A stretch of 64,000 nucleotides of DNA from Candidatus Nitrotoga arctica (lineage in GTDB: Bacteria > Pseudomonadota > Gammaproteobacteria > Burkholderiales > Gallionellaceae), in the NCBI RefSeq assembly GCF_918378365.1, contig NZ_OU912926.1, forward strand, positions 3,100,001-3,164,000, read 5' to 3'. Positions within the stretch are counted from its first letter, which is position 1. The number at the start of each line of letters is the position of its first letter. Below are positions 49,142 to 60,100 of the stretch, one piece after another. The notes beneath the pieces are model-generated. The model saw only the letters and a program-made list of their open reading frames with translations, searched no databases and had not been told where the DNA came from. Position numbers and translations under genes: made by a program.

Positions 49142-49843
49142 TCAGCGACTCAAGGTGCTATTCAATGACTTTTCCAATTCTGCGGCAGGTCTGAATCCAG
49201 AAACTAGAACACCATCCGCAAAGATCAATGCCGGGGTGCCATTTATGTTTAATTTTTGACTTAGTTCCATTAGTTTCGCGTTAGGAGCATCGCATGTTCC
49301 GGCAGGCGGTTGTACGTGGTTCAGCATCAGATTGTCCCACGCTTTGACTTGATCCTTGCTGCACCAAACACCCTGTACCTTTTTGTCGGAGCCAGGGAAT
49401 ATGGATAGCATGAATAAATAAAGTGTGACGTTATCCACATTTTTCAATTCACTTTCCAGCTTTTGGCAGAAGCTACAATTCGGATCGCTAAAATAAGCCA
49501 TCTTCCGCTGACCATTGCCTTTAACTCTTTTTACTGCAAGATCGAAGGGCAGGCTGTTAAAGTCTATCGCGAATAATTTGCGTGAGCGCTCCTCCGTCAG
49601 GTTGCGCATGGTCTTCAGGTCAATGATGTTGCCGCTAATGAGGTACTGTGCTTTCTCATCGGTATAAAACAGCTGGCCTTGCGCCACCACTTCATACAGG
49701 CCCAGAATATTGGCCTTGCTGGCTTTGTCAATCTTGCCAAGCTGTGGATAATTCTTTTGCAGAATGTCTTTGACCTTGGCTGCATCGGCATGAGCATAAG
49801 AAAAGGAAAGCGCGGCAAACAGTACCAGAAACAATTTAATCAT
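49142..49843 (-). CDS. dsbC: Thiol:disulfide interchange protein DsbC-like
   Basis: 233 aa with a signal peptide (MIKLFLVLFAALSFSYAHA). A DsbC N-terminal dimerisation domain (residues about 20-85) leads to a thioredoxin-type domain with the active site in FSDPNCSFCQKLESEL and a cis-Pro loop in NINGTPALIFADG. The active site reads CSFC rather than the usual CGYC, which may alter its redox potential. Two more Cys (WCSKD, GTCDAP) could form the structural bond of DsbC. The gene follows the UbiH-type gene on the same strand, an arrangement common in betaproteobacteria. Confidence 0.93.
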   Translation of the reverse strand: MIKLFLVLFAALSFSYAHADAAKVKDILQKNYPQLGKIDKASKANILGLYEVVAQGQLFYTDEKAQYLISGNIIDLKTMRNLTEERSRKLFAIDFNSLPFDLAVKRVKGNGQRKMAYFSDPNCSFCQKLESELKNVDNVTLYLFMLSIFPGSDKKVQGVWCSKDQVKAWDNLMLNHVQPPAGTCDAPNAKLMELSQKLNINGTPALIFADGVLVSGFRPAAELEKSLNSTLSR

Positions 49844-49861
49844 GATGAATTCCTGAAGAAG

Positions 49862-51019
49862 TTAATTGAGTGCGTGGCGCGCCAGCATTTTTTTCAGCGG
49901 TGCAATACGGTTGGTAGCCGCAAGACCAACGTTGCGCACGGCGCGCAGCAGCGGATTGCTGTTATTGAACAATTTTTTCAGAACATCAGTGGTGAGCAGC
50001 ATGGAAAGAACATCTTCCTTACGCGCACGTTCATAACGACGCAACAAGTGTATATTACCGCAATCTTGTTGTGCGTCACGTTGTAGCAACACTTGCGCCA
50101 GCTGGCGTGCATCACGGAAACCCAAGTTGACCCCCTGTCCTGCAAGAGGATGTATGTTATGCGCGGCATCGCCCACCAGCGCCAAACGTGGCTTAATGAT
50201 TTGTGGCAGGTTCAAAAAACGCAACGGGAAAGCGGCTGGTGGGGTGACCAGTTGCAGTGCGCCCAGGGTATGGTGCGAGGCAGCCGCAACTTGTGCGCAC
50301 AACTCTTCATGCGACAGTTGCAGCAAGACCTCTGATTTCTCCGGGCTTACCGACCACACCATTGAAACCATGTGCTGCGGCAATGGCAGCAAGGCGAGAA
50401 TGCCGTCCGGCTGAAACCATTGAAAAGCCGTGGCTCGGTGTGATTTTTCGACTGTGAAGTTCGCAACTACGCCATGCTGATTATAAAGTGTGGGCGGTGC
50501 AACGATACCGGCCTGTTGTCGCACCCAGGAATTCCCCCCATCCGCGCCGATCACCAGTTTTGCCTTGAGCGTCCGCCCGTCTTTCAGTTGCAGGTACGCG
50601 GCATCATCATGCCAGACCAGGCTGGCACAGTGCGCCGGGTGAAACAGGGTTAAATTGTCCTGCTCTTGTAATCCTTGCCACAACACTTGCTGCAGCAGAC
50701 GATTTTCCAGGATGAACGCCAACTCCGGCACGCCCAGTTGATAAGCACTGAAATCAAGCTCCATGTCCTCATCGCCAAAAACGCGCATGGTTTCGACCGG
50801 CTGCACACGGTTCATATCCAGTTGTTGCCACGCATCGCATTGCGTAAGAAAGGCAGCTCCGCCGGGACTGATAGCATACATCCGGTTGTCCCAGCCCTCA
50901 TTAGAGAAAGCGGTGGGTTGGGTTTCCACCAGAGCCATGTTCAACCCGCTGGACTTGAGCGCTGCGGCCAGACTGGCACCAACCAGACCGCCGCCTATAA
51001 TCAGGACGTCGAATGTCAT
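49862..51019 (-). CDS. UbiH/UbiF/COQ6-family FAD monooxygenase
   Basis: 385 aa. The FAD-binding Rossmann motif is FDVLIIGGGLVGASLAAAL at the N-terminus, KLVIGADGGNSWVRQ is the second conserved block, and GDAAHNIHPLAGQGVNLGFR is the DG-type motif of the family. These flavoproteins hydroxylate the benzoquinol ring in ubiquinone synthesis. Which position (C5, C1 or C6) cannot be told from the sequence. It lies just upstream of dsbC on the same strand. Confidence 0.94.
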   Translation of the reverse strand: MTFDVLIIGGGLVGASLAAALKSSGLNMALVETQPTAFSNEGWDNRMYAISPGGAAFLTQCDAWQQLDMNRVQPVETMRVFGDEDMELDFSAYQLGVPELAFILENRLLQQVLWQGLQEQDNLTLFHPAHCASLVWHDDAAYLQLKDGRTLKAKLVIGADGGNSWVRQQAGIVAPPTLYNQHGVVANFTVEKSHRATAFQWFQPDGILALLPLPQHMVSMVWSVSPEKSEVLLQLSHEELCAQVAAASHHTLGALQLVTPPAAFPLRFLNLPQIIKPRLALVGDAAHNIHPLAGQGVNLGFRDARQLAQVLLQRDAQQDCGNIHLLRRYERARKEDVLSMLLTTDVLKKLFNNSNPLLRAVRNVGLAATNRIAPLKKMLARHALN

Positions 51020-51106
51020 CGCTAAAATATTTTTTCACTTCTGGACGAGTGATGATAGCACGGGACGTTTGATTAATTTATAATCCGCCTCCTTTCGGAA
51101 AATGTC

Positions 51107-52114
51107 ATGCGCATCGGTCCCTATCACCTCAAGAACAACCTGATCGTTGCCCCCATGGCGGGGGTGACCGATCGTCCATTTCGCATGTTGTGCAAAAGTA
51201 TGGGCGCAGGCATGGCGGTGAGCGAGATGGTGTCTTCCAATTCTTTGCTCTACGGATCTGAAAAAACCAAGCGGCGCGCCAATCACGACGGCGAAGTCGA
51301 TCCCATCTCGGTGCAGATTGTCGGTGCCGATCCCAAAATGCTGGCGCGAGCCGCACAATATAATGTAGATGAAGGTGCGCAGATCATCGACATAAACATG
51401 GGTTGTCCCGCGAAGAAAATCTGCAACGTGATGGCCGGTTCCGCGCTGTTGCAAGATGAAGTGCTGGTAGCGCGAATATTAGAGGCTGTGGTAAGCGCGG
51501 TGGCCGTGCCGGTGACGCTCAAAATACGTACCGGCTGGGATAAGCAAAACCGTAATGCAATTCGTATCGCCCAAATCGCCGAGGCGAGCGGCATTCAGGC
51601 ACTCGCCATTCACGGCCGGACTCGTGCTTGTGCTTACACCGGCGATGCGGAATATGACACAATCACCGCAGTAAAAGCCAACGTCAACATCCCGGTTATC
51701 GCTAACGGCGATATCACCACCCCGGAAAAAGCCCGCTACGTTTTACAGCAGACTGGCGCGGATGCCGTGATGATAGGGCGCGCCGCACAAGGGCGTCCGT
51801 GGCTATTCCGTGAGATCGAGCATTTCATCAAGACCGGCACACATCTACCCGCACCGCAAGTGGACGAAGTGCATCGCGTGCTGCTTAAGCATGTGTATGA
51901 ACTTTACGCATTCTATGGTGAACACACGGGCTTGCGCGTGGCGCGCAAACATATCTCCTGGTACACAAAAGGCCTGATTGGTTCTGCACACTTTCGCCAT
52001 CATATGAATCAACTGGAAAGCAGCGCAGAACAATTAATGGCGGTAAATGATTTTTTTGATAGGCAATTACAGGGCGGCGAGCGCCTACAGTACGTTGAGG
52101 AGCTGGCTGCATGA
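51107..52114 (+). CDS. dusB: tRNA-dihydrouridine synthase B
   Basis: 335 aa. TIM-barrel FMN-enzyme blocks are LIVAPMAGVTDRPFRML, DINMGCPAKKICNVMAGSAL with the catalytic Cys, LAIHGRTRACAYTGDA and MIGRAAQGRPWLF. It reduces uridine in the tRNA D-loop. The end overlaps fis by four bases (ATGA), the classic dusB-fis order. A strong promoter would be expected in the 87-base gap from the divergent ubiH-type gene; it was not resolved. Confidence 0.96.
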   Translation: MRIGPYHLKNNLIVAPMAGVTDRPFRMLCKSMGAGMAVSEMVSSNSLLYGSEKTKRRANHDGEVDPISVQIVGADPKMLARAAQYNVDEGAQIIDINMGCPAKKICNVMAGSALLQDEVLVARILEAVVSAVAVPVTLKIRTGWDKQNRNAIRIAQIAEASGIQALAIHGRTRACAYTGDAEYDTITAVKANVNIPVIANGDITTPEKARYVLQQTGADAVMIGRAAQGRPWLFREIEHFIKTGTHLPAPQVDEVHRVLLKHVYELYAFYGEHTGLRVARKHISWYTKGLIGSAHFRHHMNQLESSAEQLMAVNDFFDRQLQGGERLQYVEELAA

Positions 52115-52461
52115 AAAAAGAAGAGGATTGTTTGTTAGGAGAGAACGACGTTGCGAGATATGTGCGCAAGGCAGTAGACGATTATTTTAAGGATCTCGAT
52201 GGCGAGAACCCCTCATGTGCAGTGTATGACATGGTGATGAATTGTGTTGAGAAGCCATTAATCGAAGCCGTTCTACAACATGCGGGCGGCAACCAGACGC
52301 GAGCAGCCGAATTATTAGGCCTTAACCGCAATACATTACGCAAGAAAATTCAGCAACACAGTACTCCGAGCCAAACTTCGAACTTGCGGCCAAATACCCG
52401 TCCCGAACGAAGAGCTGTTCAAAGGTCTCAACTGGTTAAAACGAACGAAGAAAAAAATTAA
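52111..52461 (+). CDS. fis: DNA-binding protein Fis with a C-terminal extension
   Basis: 116 aa. The dimerisation helices and C-terminal HTH ([20 protein letters not shown]) are normal for Fis. Fis proteins normally end within a few residues of the HTH; here about 33 more residues follow ([20 protein letters not shown] then [13 protein letters not shown]), Lys/Arg-rich and probably unstructured. The gene is coupled to dusB by ATGA overlap and is two bases from purH, so this run is one transcript. Fis bends DNA and tunes rRNA and nucleotide-synthesis genes. Confidence 0.93.
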   Translation: MKKEEDCLLGENDVARYVRKAVDDYFKDLDGENPSCAVYDMVMNCVEKPLIEAVLQHAGGNQTRAAELLGLNRNTLRKKIQQHSTPSQTSNLRPNTRPERRAVQRSQLVKTNEEKN

Positions 52462-52463
52462 CT

Positions 52464-54029
52464 ATGGCAGCAATCAAACAAGCCCTCATCAGTGTGTCGG
52501 ACAAGACCGGTGTGCTGGAATTCGCCAAGGGTTTGCATCAACTAGGCGTTACCATCCTGTCCACTGGCGGCACAGCCAAGATACTTGCCGACAATGACAT
52601 TCCGGTCACGGAAGTGGCCGATTACACTGGCTTCCCCGAGATGCTGGATGGACGCGTGAAAACTCTGCAACCGAAAGTCCATGCCGGCATTCTGGCGCGA
52701 CGGGATTTGCCGGAACATGTCGCCACATTGGAGAAGTACAGCATTCCGACTATTGATCTGGTAGTGGTGAATTTATATCCGTTCGGCGCTACCGTTGCCC
52801 AACCCGATTGCACAGTGGCCGATGCCATCGAGAATATCGATATTGGCGGACCTGCCATGGTGCGGGCCGCAGCGAAGAATCATCAACATGTAGCCATCGT
52901 CACTGACTCGAAAGACTACGGTACCATTCTGACCGAAATGCATGCTAATGGCGGCGCGGTTTCCAACGCCACGCGTTTCGATCTGGCGAAAAAAGCTTTC
53001 TCGCACACTGCCGCATATGACAGTGCGATCAGCAATTACCTAACTACAATTCACACCGACGGCACACATAGCGAGTACCCGACACAAATCAACTTCAACT
53101 TCGCCAAAGTGCAGGACATGCGCTACGGCGAAAATCCACATCAAAATGCAGCCTTCTACCGTGACCTGAATGCGGTGCCGGGTGGCATTGCCAATTACAC
53201 CCAATTGCAAGGCAAGGAATTGTCCTATAACAACATTGGCGATGCCGATGCAGCGTGGGAATGTGTCAAGACATTTGAGCAACCAGCCTGCGTCATCGTC
53301 AAGCACGCCAATCCGTGCGGCGTAGCCATTGCCGATGCACCACTCAATGCCTACAAGTTGGCTTATACAACGGATCCCACCTCCGCATTTGGTGGCATCA
53401 TCGCTTTTAATCGCGAGCTGGATGCAGATACCGCAACCACTATTATGGCCAATCAATTTGTTGAAGTGATTATTGCGCCTTCATTTACCGAAGCAGCACG
53501 ACAGGTCATTGCAACAAAACAAAATGTGCGTTTGCTCACCGTGCCACTGTCCAAGTCGCACAATCAATACGATTTTAAGCGAGTGAATGGCGGCTTACTG
53601 GTGCAATCACCTGATACTTTGGACGTACAAGCCGAGCAATTGCGCGTGGTTACCAAAGCACAGCCGAGCGTTGAACAATTACAGGATCTGCTGTTCGCCT
53701 GGCGCGTAGCGAAGTATGTGAAATCAAATGCCATCGTGTTCTGCAAAGATGGACACACGCTAGGCGTAGGCGCCGGACAGATGAGCCGGGTAGATAGCAC
53801 TCGTATCGCCACAATCAAGGCAAAAAATGCAGCTTGTAGCCTGGTTGATTCAGTCGTCGCATCAGACGCCTTCTTCCCGTTCCGTGATGGCGTAGACGTA
53901 CTGGCAGAAGCGGGGGCGAGAGCAGTCATCCAGCCCGGTGGCAGCATGCGCGATGAAGAAGTTATTACAGCAGCGGATGAACATGGGCTGGTGATGGTGT
54001 TTACGGGTTATCGACATTTTAGACATTAG
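52464..54029 (+). CDS. purH: Bifunctional AICAR transformylase / IMP cyclohydrolase
   Basis: 521 aa. The N-terminal IMP-cyclohydrolase domain starts with [19 protein letters not shown] and includes [15 protein letters not shown] and the linker [15 protein letters not shown]. The AICAR-transformylase domain has the catalytic KHANPCGVA and the end block FTGYRHFRH. It catalyses the last two steps of purine synthesis. Usual length and intact. It is directly downstream of fis and 87 bases before purD. Confidence 0.97.
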   Translation: MAAIKQALISVSDKTGVLEFAKGLHQLGVTILSTGGTAKILADNDIPVTEVADYTGFPEMLDGRVKTLQPKVHAGILARRDLPEHVATLEKYSIPTIDLVVVNLYPFGATVAQPDCTVADAIENIDIGGPAMVRAAAKNHQHVAIVTDSKDYGTILTEMHANGGAVSNATRFDLAKKAFSHTAAYDSAISNYLTTIHTDGTHSEYPTQINFNFAKVQDMRYGENPHQNAAFYRDLNAVPGGIANYTQLQGKELSYNNIGDADAAWECVKTFEQPACVIVKHANPCGVAIADAPLNAYKLAYTTDPTSAFGGIIAFNRELDADTATTIMANQFVEVIIAPSFTEAARQVIATKQNVRLLTVPLSKSHNQYDFKRVNGGLLVQSPDTLDVQAEQLRVVTKAQPSVEQLQDLLFAWRVAKYVKSNAIVFCKDGHTLGVGAGQMSRVDSTRIATIKAKNAACSLVDSVVASDAFFPFRDGVDVLAEAGARAVIQPGGSMRDEEVITAADEHGLVMVFTGYRHFRH

Positions 54030-54116
54030 AAGCTTTAACCTCAGAGACAGAAGCCCGCCTTACTTGCTCCATGCTTTTTGTCGATCTGACCTCTATGACA
54101 AATTTGGGGTTATGTT

Positions 54117-55391
54117 ATGAAAATTCTGGTTATCGGGAGCGGTGGTCGAGAACACGCACTGGCATGGCGTCTGGCGCAAGCCACCAAGGTACAAAGGGTG
54201 TATGTCGCTCCAGGCAATGCCGGTACCGCGCTTGAAAGCGGCGTGGAGAATATTGCCATCACAGCTATTCCAGATCTCATCGCATTCGCACAACGCGAGC
54301 AAATCCACCTTACTGTAGTCGGCCCGGAAGCACCGTTGGCAATGGGCATTGTGGATGACTTTCGTGCCGCTGGTCTGAAAATTTTCGGCCCTACCAAAGC
54401 GGCTGCACAACTGGAAAGCTCCAAAGATTTCGCCAAAAATTTCATGGTGCGCCACCATATTCCAACTGCGTTTTACCAGACCTTCAGCGAAATAGCGGGC
54501 GCATGTGCGTATGTTGAAAAACAGGGTGCGCCCATTGTGATCAAGGCTGATGGTTTGGCTGCAGGCAAGGGCGTGGTTGTAGCCATGACAGTACGGGAAG
54601 CTCATGAAGCCATAACCATGATGTTGTCCGACAACAAGTTGGGGGATGCCGGCGCGCGCGTGATAATCGAGGAGTTTCTGGTCGGCGAGGAAGCCAGTTT
54701 CATCGTCATGGTGGACGGCAAACATGTGCTGCCACTGGCGACTAGCCAGGATCATAAACGGCTACTGGATGGCGATCATGGGCCCAATACTGGCGGCATG
54801 GGCGCATATTCTCCTGCACCGGTGGTGACACCAAAACTGCATGCGCGCGTGTTGCGCGAGGTGATACTGCCAGTGGTGCAGGGCATGGAAAAAGAAGGGA
54901 TAACTTACACCGGTTTCCTATATGCCGGTCTTATGATAGACCCTCAAAATAATTACAAGGTGCTAGAGTTTAATTGTCGCATGGGTGATCCAGAAACCCA
55001 GCCGATCATGTTGCGCCTGAAGAGCGATCTGCTGGTGCTACTGAATCATGCAATCAACGGCATGTTAAATAAGGCGGAGGCGGAATGGGACAGACGCGCT
55101 GCGCTTGGTGTGGTACTAGCCGCTGCCAACTATCCCGACATGCCGCGAAAAGGCGATGTCATTACCGGCCTGCCCAAAGCACAGGAAGATGCACATGTAT
55201 TTCATGCCGGCACCATCATGCAGGATGACAAAGTAGTCACCAGCGGTGGACGTGTGTTATGCGTTACTACGTTGGGCGATAGCGTGAAAATTGCGCAGCG
55301 CCGTGCTTATCAAGTTGCCGAGAATATTCATTTCGAGGGCTGTCAAATGCGCCACGATATTGGCTATCGCGCTACCCTACCCAGGAAATAG
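54117..55391 (+). CDS. purD: Phosphoribosylamine-glycine ligase
   Basis: 424 aa. The ATP-grasp fold is clear: the N-terminal MKILVIGSGGREHALAWRL, the ATP-binding IKADGLAAGKGVVVAM, and GGMGAYSPAPVVTP and NCRMGDPETQPIMLRL near the metal site. It joins glycine to phosphoribosylamine. It lies after purH on the same strand. The length matches the family. Confidence 0.97.
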   Translation: MKILVIGSGGREHALAWRLAQATKVQRVYVAPGNAGTALESGVENIAITAIPDLIAFAQREQIHLTVVGPEAPLAMGIVDDFRAAGLKIFGPTKAAAQLESSKDFAKNFMVRHHIPTAFYQTFSEIAGACAYVEKQGAPIVIKADGLAAGKGVVVAMTVREAHEAITMMLSDNKLGDAGARVIIEEFLVGEEASFIVMVDGKHVLPLATSQDHKRLLDGDHGPNTGGMGAYSPAPVVTPKLHARVLREVILPVVQGMEKEGITYTGFLYAGLMIDPQNNYKVLEFNCRMGDPETQPIMLRLKSDLLVLLNHAINGMLNKAEAEWDRRAALGVVLAAANYPDMPRKGDVITGLPKAQEDAHVFHAGTIMQDDKVVTSGGRVLCVTTLGDSVKIAQRRAYQVAENIHFEGCQMRHDIGYRATLPRK

Positions 55392-55555
55392 CAACCTCTT
55401 CAGAAAGTTGCTGTTTCAATCCCATAAAATATCGATATAACTTGGGCTTTTCTATATACAACCGCGCGATGCAGCATCTGTGAAGACTCAAGAAATGCGT
55501 GCATGGGTGAGTGATAGTTCATCTGCAAATAAATACGAAACCAATTGGAGAAAGC

Positions 55556-56452
55556 ATGGATAGTGCCGCAGTCAAAAAATTCTTGTTCGAGTTACAAGAC
55601 AGGATTGTGACTCGTTTGGAACAGGTGGACGGCAATAAATTTCGGCGTGACAGTTGGGATCGCCCGGCAGGTGGCGGCGGCCGAAGCTGCATCCTCGAGG
55701 AAGGAAACGTCCTGGAACGCGGCGGGGTAGCTTTCTCTCATGTAACGGGCGACAAGATGCCTCCTTCCGCTACCGCACATCGTCCGGAATTGGCAGGATG
55801 CACATGGGAGGCAATGGGCGTGTCATTGGTATTCCACCCGCGTAACCCTTATGCACCCACGGTGCATATGAATGTGCGCATGTTCATGGCGAAAAAAAAT
55901 AATGGTGAAATCGCATTCTGGTTTGGCGGCGGCATGGATTTAACCCCCTATTATGGTTTCACAGAAGATGCCGTGCACTTCCATCAGACTTGCCAGAACG
56001 CGCTGGCGCCGTTTGGCAATCATCTCTTTCCAAAATACAAAAAGTGGTGCGACGAATATTTCTTTCTCAAGCATCGCAAAGAACCGCGTGGCGTTGGCGG
56101 TATCTTCTTCGACGACTTGAGCGAACCGGATTTTGCTACTGCTTTCGCCATTCAACAAAGCGTCGGGAATCACTTGATTTCCGCCTATGTGCCTATTCTT
56201 GAACGCCGCAAGGACACGCCCTACGGTGAGCGTGAACGTGACTTCCAGCTTTATCGGCGCGGTCGTTATGTCGAATTCAATCTGGTAATAGACCGTGGCA
56301 CTATCTTCGGACTGCAAAGCAATGGGCGTATCGAATCTATTCTGCTATCCATGCCACCACTGGTGAAGTGGCGCTATGACTGGCACCCGGAGAAGGGCTC
56401 GCATGAGGCGGAGTTGTATGAGAAATTTTTAGTGCCCAAGAATTGGGTGTAG
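55556..56452 (+). CDS. hemF: Oxygen-dependent coproporphyrinogen-III oxidase
   Basis: 298 aa from ATG 55556 with GGAGAAA upstream; the upstream frame to 55511 is not conserved. The family signature [20 protein letters not shown] is present, along with [32 protein letters not shown] and the C-terminal [15 protein letters not shown]. It needs O2, so this organism respires aerobically at least at times. It is followed by a 13-bp tandem repeat and then by the convergent prmC. Confidence 0.97.
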   Translation: MDSAAVKKFLFELQDRIVTRLEQVDGNKFRRDSWDRPAGGGGRSCILEEGNVLERGGVAFSHVTGDKMPPSATAHRPELAGCTWEAMGVSLVFHPRNPYAPTVHMNVRMFMAKKNNGEIAFWFGGGMDLTPYYGFTEDAVHFHQTCQNALAPFGNHLFPKYKKWCDEYFFLKHRKEPRGVGGIFFDDLSEPDFATAFAIQQSVGNHLISAYVPILERRKDTPYGERERDFQLYRRGRYVEFNLVIDRGTIFGLQSNGRIESILLSMPPLVKWRYDWHPEKGSHEAELYEKFLVPKNWV

Positions 56453-56460
56453 ATTTCGCT

Positions 56461-56486
56461 GTTAGTTATTGAAGTTAGTTATTGAA
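56461..56486. repeat. Perfect 13-bp tandem duplication
   Basis: GTTAGTTATTGAA occurs twice in direct succession (56461-56473, 56474-56486) between the convergent hemF and prmC genes. A slippage product. Confidence 0.8.
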
Positions 56487-56529
56487 CCAATAATTGCAGC
56501 GCAACTAACTTGATCGGTTGCGAACGTCC

Positions 56530-57360
56530 TCAAGCGATGCGTCCGCCGCTAACCCGCTCTATCCCCGCCAGATCACACGCCGAGAACACTACGTCGAACC
56601 CCGCCTGCTGCAGCAATTCACGAACCTGTGCGGCTTGGTCGTAGCCATGCTCAAGGAGCAACCAGCCACCGGTTTCAAGATAGCCTGGAGCATGAGCCAC
56701 CAGATGACGGATGTCGTGCAGGCCATCGCTGCCGGATACAAGCGCGGATATTGGCTCAAAGCGCACATCACCCCGCGCCAGATGGGGGTCGCCAGCCGCG
56801 ATGTAGGGCGGATTGGATACAATGATGTTAAATTTTTGTGTCGTGAGCGCCTCAAACCAGTCGCTATGTATGAAAGCTGCATTGGCGATGGCCAGTTGCT
56901 GTGCGTTTGCGTGCGCAACCGCCAATGCCGTAGTGGAAGCATCGCAGCCCAGCACCTCAACATCTGGGCGCGCATGGGCGACCGCCAGAGCAATTGCACC
57001 ACTGCCTGTACCCAGGTCGAGCACACGGCACAAACCCTGCTGCGGAATACGCGACAAGACCAATTCAACCAGTAATTCAGTTTCTGGACGGGGAATTAGA
57101 GTAGCGGGCGTCACCTTGAACATTAACCCGAAAAATTCGCGTTCACCCAGCAGATAGGCAACAGGCTCTCCTCGGAGGCGGCGCTGCAACAATTCATGAT
57201 AAGGCGTTTGCTCGGCTTCGTTCGGATAGTGCTCGGAGTGCGCCAGCAACCAGGCGCGCGGGACTTTTAACACTTGTTGCAACAAACACTGTATTTCGAT
57301 GCGTGCGCTGCTGGGGTTTATCGCCAACGCCTCAGTCAGACGTGCTGCATCCTGAAGCAA
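56530..57360 (-). CDS. prmC: Peptide chain release factor N5-glutamine methyltransferase
   Basis: 276 aa. Motifs are LLGEREFFGLMFKV, the SAM-binding VLDLGTGSGAIALAVA and the catalytic NPPY in IIVSNPPYIAAGDPH. It methylates the Gln of the GGQ loop of release factors, including the RF1 encoded just upstream. It closes the hemA-prfA-prmC operon on the minus strand. Confidence 0.96.
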   Translation of the reverse strand: MLQDAARLTEALAINPSSARIEIQCLLQQVLKVPRAWLLAHSEHYPNEAEQTPYHELLQRRLRGEPVAYLLGEREFFGLMFKVTPATLIPRPETELLVELVLSRIPQQGLCRVLDLGTGSGAIALAVAHARPDVEVLGCDASTTALAVAHANAQQLAIANAAFIHSDWFEALTTQKFNIIVSNPPYIAAGDPHLARGDVRFEPISALVSGSDGLHDIRHLVAHAPGYLETGGWLLLEHGYDQAAQVRELLQQAGFDVVFSACDLAGIERVSGGRIA

Positions 57361-57386
57361 AACTTCTTGTATGGTGCGCCGAAAGT

Positions 57387-58475
57387 TCAGCTGCTGCCTT
57401 CATTCGCTAGCGCCGCCAGCTGCTCTGCCTGATATTCCGACATCAATGCATTGCACATCTCGCTGATGTCGCCATCCATAATGTGATCCATCTTGTACAG
57501 TGTAAGGTTAATGCGATGGTCGGTGACACGGCCTTGCGGAAAATTGTAAGTGCGTATGCGTTCAGAACGATCGCCGCTCCCTACCAGCGACTTGCGCTCG
57601 GCGGCCTGCTTGGCGTGAGCGGTACGCTCTTCTTTGTCCTTGATGCGTGCGGCTAGAACTGCCAGTGCTTGGGCCTTGTTTTTGTGCTGCGAACGGCCAT
57701 CCTGGCATTCCACCACGGTACCCGTAGGCAGGTGTGTTATGCGTACGGCCGAATCAGTTTTATTAATATGCTGCCCGCCCGCACCCGAAGCGCGGAAGGT
57801 GTCGATGCGCAAATCGGCAGGATTCAACACCACATCGCTGACTTCATCCGCTTCCGGCAGCACTGCCACGGTGCAGGCCGACGTGTGAATTCGGCCTTGC
57901 GTTTCGGTGGTGGGCACACGCTGTACTCTATGCGCGCCAGACTCAAACTTGAGTACTGAATATGCACCCTGCCCGACTATGCGTGCGATGATTTCCTTGA
58001 AGCCACCTTTTTCGCCACAACTTTCGGAAATGACTTCAACCTGCCAGCGGTTACGTTCGGCAAAACGCGCATACATGCGAAACAGGTCGCCGGAAAATAA
58101 TGCCGCCTCGTCACCGCCTGTGCCCGCGCGGATTTCGAGAAATACGTTGCGATCATCATTGGGATCCTTCGGCAGCAACTGCCTCTGCAAATCCACCTCG
58201 ATCTGCTCCAGCCGTTCCCGCCCTTGCTTCACCTCAGCCGTAGCAAATTCGCGCATTTCCGGGTCATCCGCCATTTCCAGTGCGGTTGCGATATCATCAG
58301 CGCAAGCTTGATGGGCATGGTACAGCTCCACCACGGGATCCAGCTCCGCGCGTTCGCGATTGAGCTTGAGATAGCTTTCCATATCGCGAGTGGCATTTTC
58401 GCTGCTTAACAGACGGCGGACCTCGTCCAGACGCTCGCCCAATTGGGCGAGTTTAGTGGCAATGCTAGGTTTCAT
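57387..58475 (-). CDS. prfA: Peptide chain release factor 1
   Basis: 362 aa. The catalytic GGQ loop is in [19 protein letters not shown]. The PVT/PXT-type stop-codon-recognition region ([16 protein letters not shown]) follows the RF1 pattern, recognising UAA and UAG. The start overlaps the end of hemA by four bases (ATGA), so expression is coupled to haem synthesis in this operon. Normal length. Confidence 0.97.
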   Translation of the reverse strand: MKPSIATKLAQLGERLDEVRRLLSSENATRDMESYLKLNRERAELDPVVELYHAHQACADDIATALEMADDPEMREFATAEVKQGRERLEQIEVDLQRQLLPKDPNDDRNVFLEIRAGTGGDEAALFSGDLFRMYARFAERNRWQVEVISESCGEKGGFKEIIARIVGQGAYSVLKFESGAHRVQRVPTTETQGRIHTSACTVAVLPEADEVSDVVLNPADLRIDTFRASGAGGQHINKTDSAVRITHLPTGTVVECQDGRSQHKNKAQALAVLAARIKDKEERTAHAKQAAERKSLVGSGDRSERIRTYNFPQGRVTDHRINLTLYKMDHIMDGDISEMCNALMSEYQAEQLAALANEGSS

Positions 58476-59725
58476 TCGGGGGGGCGCATGTGATAAATTC
58501 GGTGCACCATATCAAGGAAAGCTTCGCGCTCTTCGGCTTGAACATGGTTCAGCGCATGGGTTGGCGCGTGCAAAAATTTATTGGTAAGCGCATTGCTCAA
58601 AGATTCCAGTACCTTTTCCGGCTCTTCGCCTTTGGTCAGCAGGCGCAAAGCTTTTTCCATCTCGTGCCGACGTTGGCGTTCAGCATGATCGCGCAACGCG
58701 CGAATAGTGGGCACTACCTCACGTGATTCCATCCAGTGAATGAAATCCACCACACCAGAATTAATAATCACTTCGGCTTCTTTCACCGCACCCTGACGTG
58801 CATCCAAGCCATCGCGCACAACTTCGGCCAAATCATCAACGGTATACAGGAACACATCGTCTAGTTCGGCCACTTCGGCTTCTACATCGCGCGGAACGGC
58901 GAGATCGACGATGAAAAGAGGACGGTGCTTGCGCGCCTTAAGGGCGCGCTCGACCATGCCCTTACCCAGTATCGGCAGCGGGCTGGCGGTACTGGTTACG
59001 ATGATATCGTGCTGTGCGAGTTGTTCCGGCAATTCACTCAACGTGATCGCATGTCCGCTAATGCGCCGCGCCAACACTTGGGCACGTTCCAGAGTGCGAT
59101 TTGCAACGGTAATATGCTTAGGCAATTTAGCCGCGAAATGCACGGCATTCAGTTCGATCATCTCCCCCGCGCCAATGAGCAATACACTCTGCTCCGCAAT
59201 GCTGGGAAAAATGCGCTCGGCCAGCTTGACCGCCGCCGCCGCCATGGAAATTAAATTTGATCCAATTTCGGTCTGGGTACGCACATCCTTCGCCACCGAG
59301 AAGGTGCGCTGAAATAACTTATGCAGTAGAAAACCCAGCGTGCCAGCTTGCTCCGCATAACGCACTGCCTGCTTCATTTGGCCCAGAATTTGCGGTTCAC
59401 CCAACACCATCGAGTCCAACCCGCTGGCGACGCGAAAAGCATGCTTCACCGCCTGCTCATGCGGCAAAGTGTAGAGATACGGCTCAATTTCACGAGGCTG
59501 TAATTCATGATAACTGGCTAGCCAGTTAATGATCTGCGCCGGCTTGTGCGTACTGCAATACACCTCGGTGCGGTTGCAGGTGGAAAGTATAGTCGCTTCC
59601 TTGGCTGCACCCTGTCCGACCAAATCGCGCAGGGCTGGCTCCATTGCATCGACATTGAACGCAATCTGCTCACGCACAACAAGTGGCGCGGTCTGATGGT
59701 TAATGCCGAAGGCGAATAATTGCAT
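58472..59725 (-). CDS. hemA: Glutamyl-tRNA reductase
   Basis: 417 aa from ATG 59725 ([20 protein letters not shown]); the frame is open further upstream without homology. The catalytic Cys is in [13 protein letters not shown]. The NADPH-binding [18 protein letters not shown] and the dimerisation helices at the C-terminus are present. It commits glutamate to the C5 pathway of tetrapyrrole synthesis. It is the first gene of hemA-prfA-prmC. Confidence 0.97.
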   Translation of the reverse strand: MQLFAFGINHQTAPLVVREQIAFNVDAMEPALRDLVGQGAAKEATILSTCNRTEVYCSTHKPAQIINWLASYHELQPREIEPYLYTLPHEQAVKHAFRVASGLDSMVLGEPQILGQMKQAVRYAEQAGTLGFLLHKLFQRTFSVAKDVRTQTEIGSNLISMAAAAVKLAERIFPSIAEQSVLLIGAGEMIELNAVHFAAKLPKHITVANRTLERAQVLARRISGHAITLSELPEQLAQHDIIVTSTASPLPILGKGMVERALKARKHRPLFIVDLAVPRDVEAEVAELDDVFLYTVDDLAEVVRDGLDARQGAVKEAEVIINSGVVDFIHWMESREVVPTIRALRDHAERQRRHEMEKALRLLTKGEEPEKVLESLSNALTNKFLHAPTHALNHVQAEEREAFLDMVHRIYHMRPPE

Positions 59726-60100
59726 AGTCTTGAAAAGACCAAAAATTAAACAAGGGCGCAATTATAGTTGCTAGACACCCTCAATACCAGTCAACTAAAA
59801 TCAAATAAAATTCAGAATTTATGGAATAATTACAACACTGCTGGCTTCAATCGCAATTATTAAAAATTCCATAACTTCTGTAGTGCAGTAAAGAAGCGAT
59901 TTGTTATACAGAAATAATACAAAATGATGGGAAATAATACTTCCATGCAATACAGAGAAGCACCCTATTGTCAGTTCCGTGACCTGACTTTCATAACCCT
60001 GCTAAATTAAACTGATAATGGCTAATGCTAACCTGATATTAGGACTCACTTTGCTTTTAAAGTTCAAGTCTCAGTTAGCCTTGTCATACTGAAGAAAATA
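59726..60100. other. Divergent intergenic region hemA-apaG
   Basis: About 375 AT-rich bases holding the promoters of hemA (leftward) and apaG (rightward). No gene and no clear operator was found. Confidence 0.55.

Noticed and set aside
48623..49259. Open frames on both strands between the PEP-CTERM gene and dsbC
   Set aside because: They overlap the terminator and the dsbC end, with no family resemblance.
56518..58710. Long plus-strand frames opposite prmC, prfA and hemA
   Set aside because: They are antisense to three well-recognised genes of a conserved operon.
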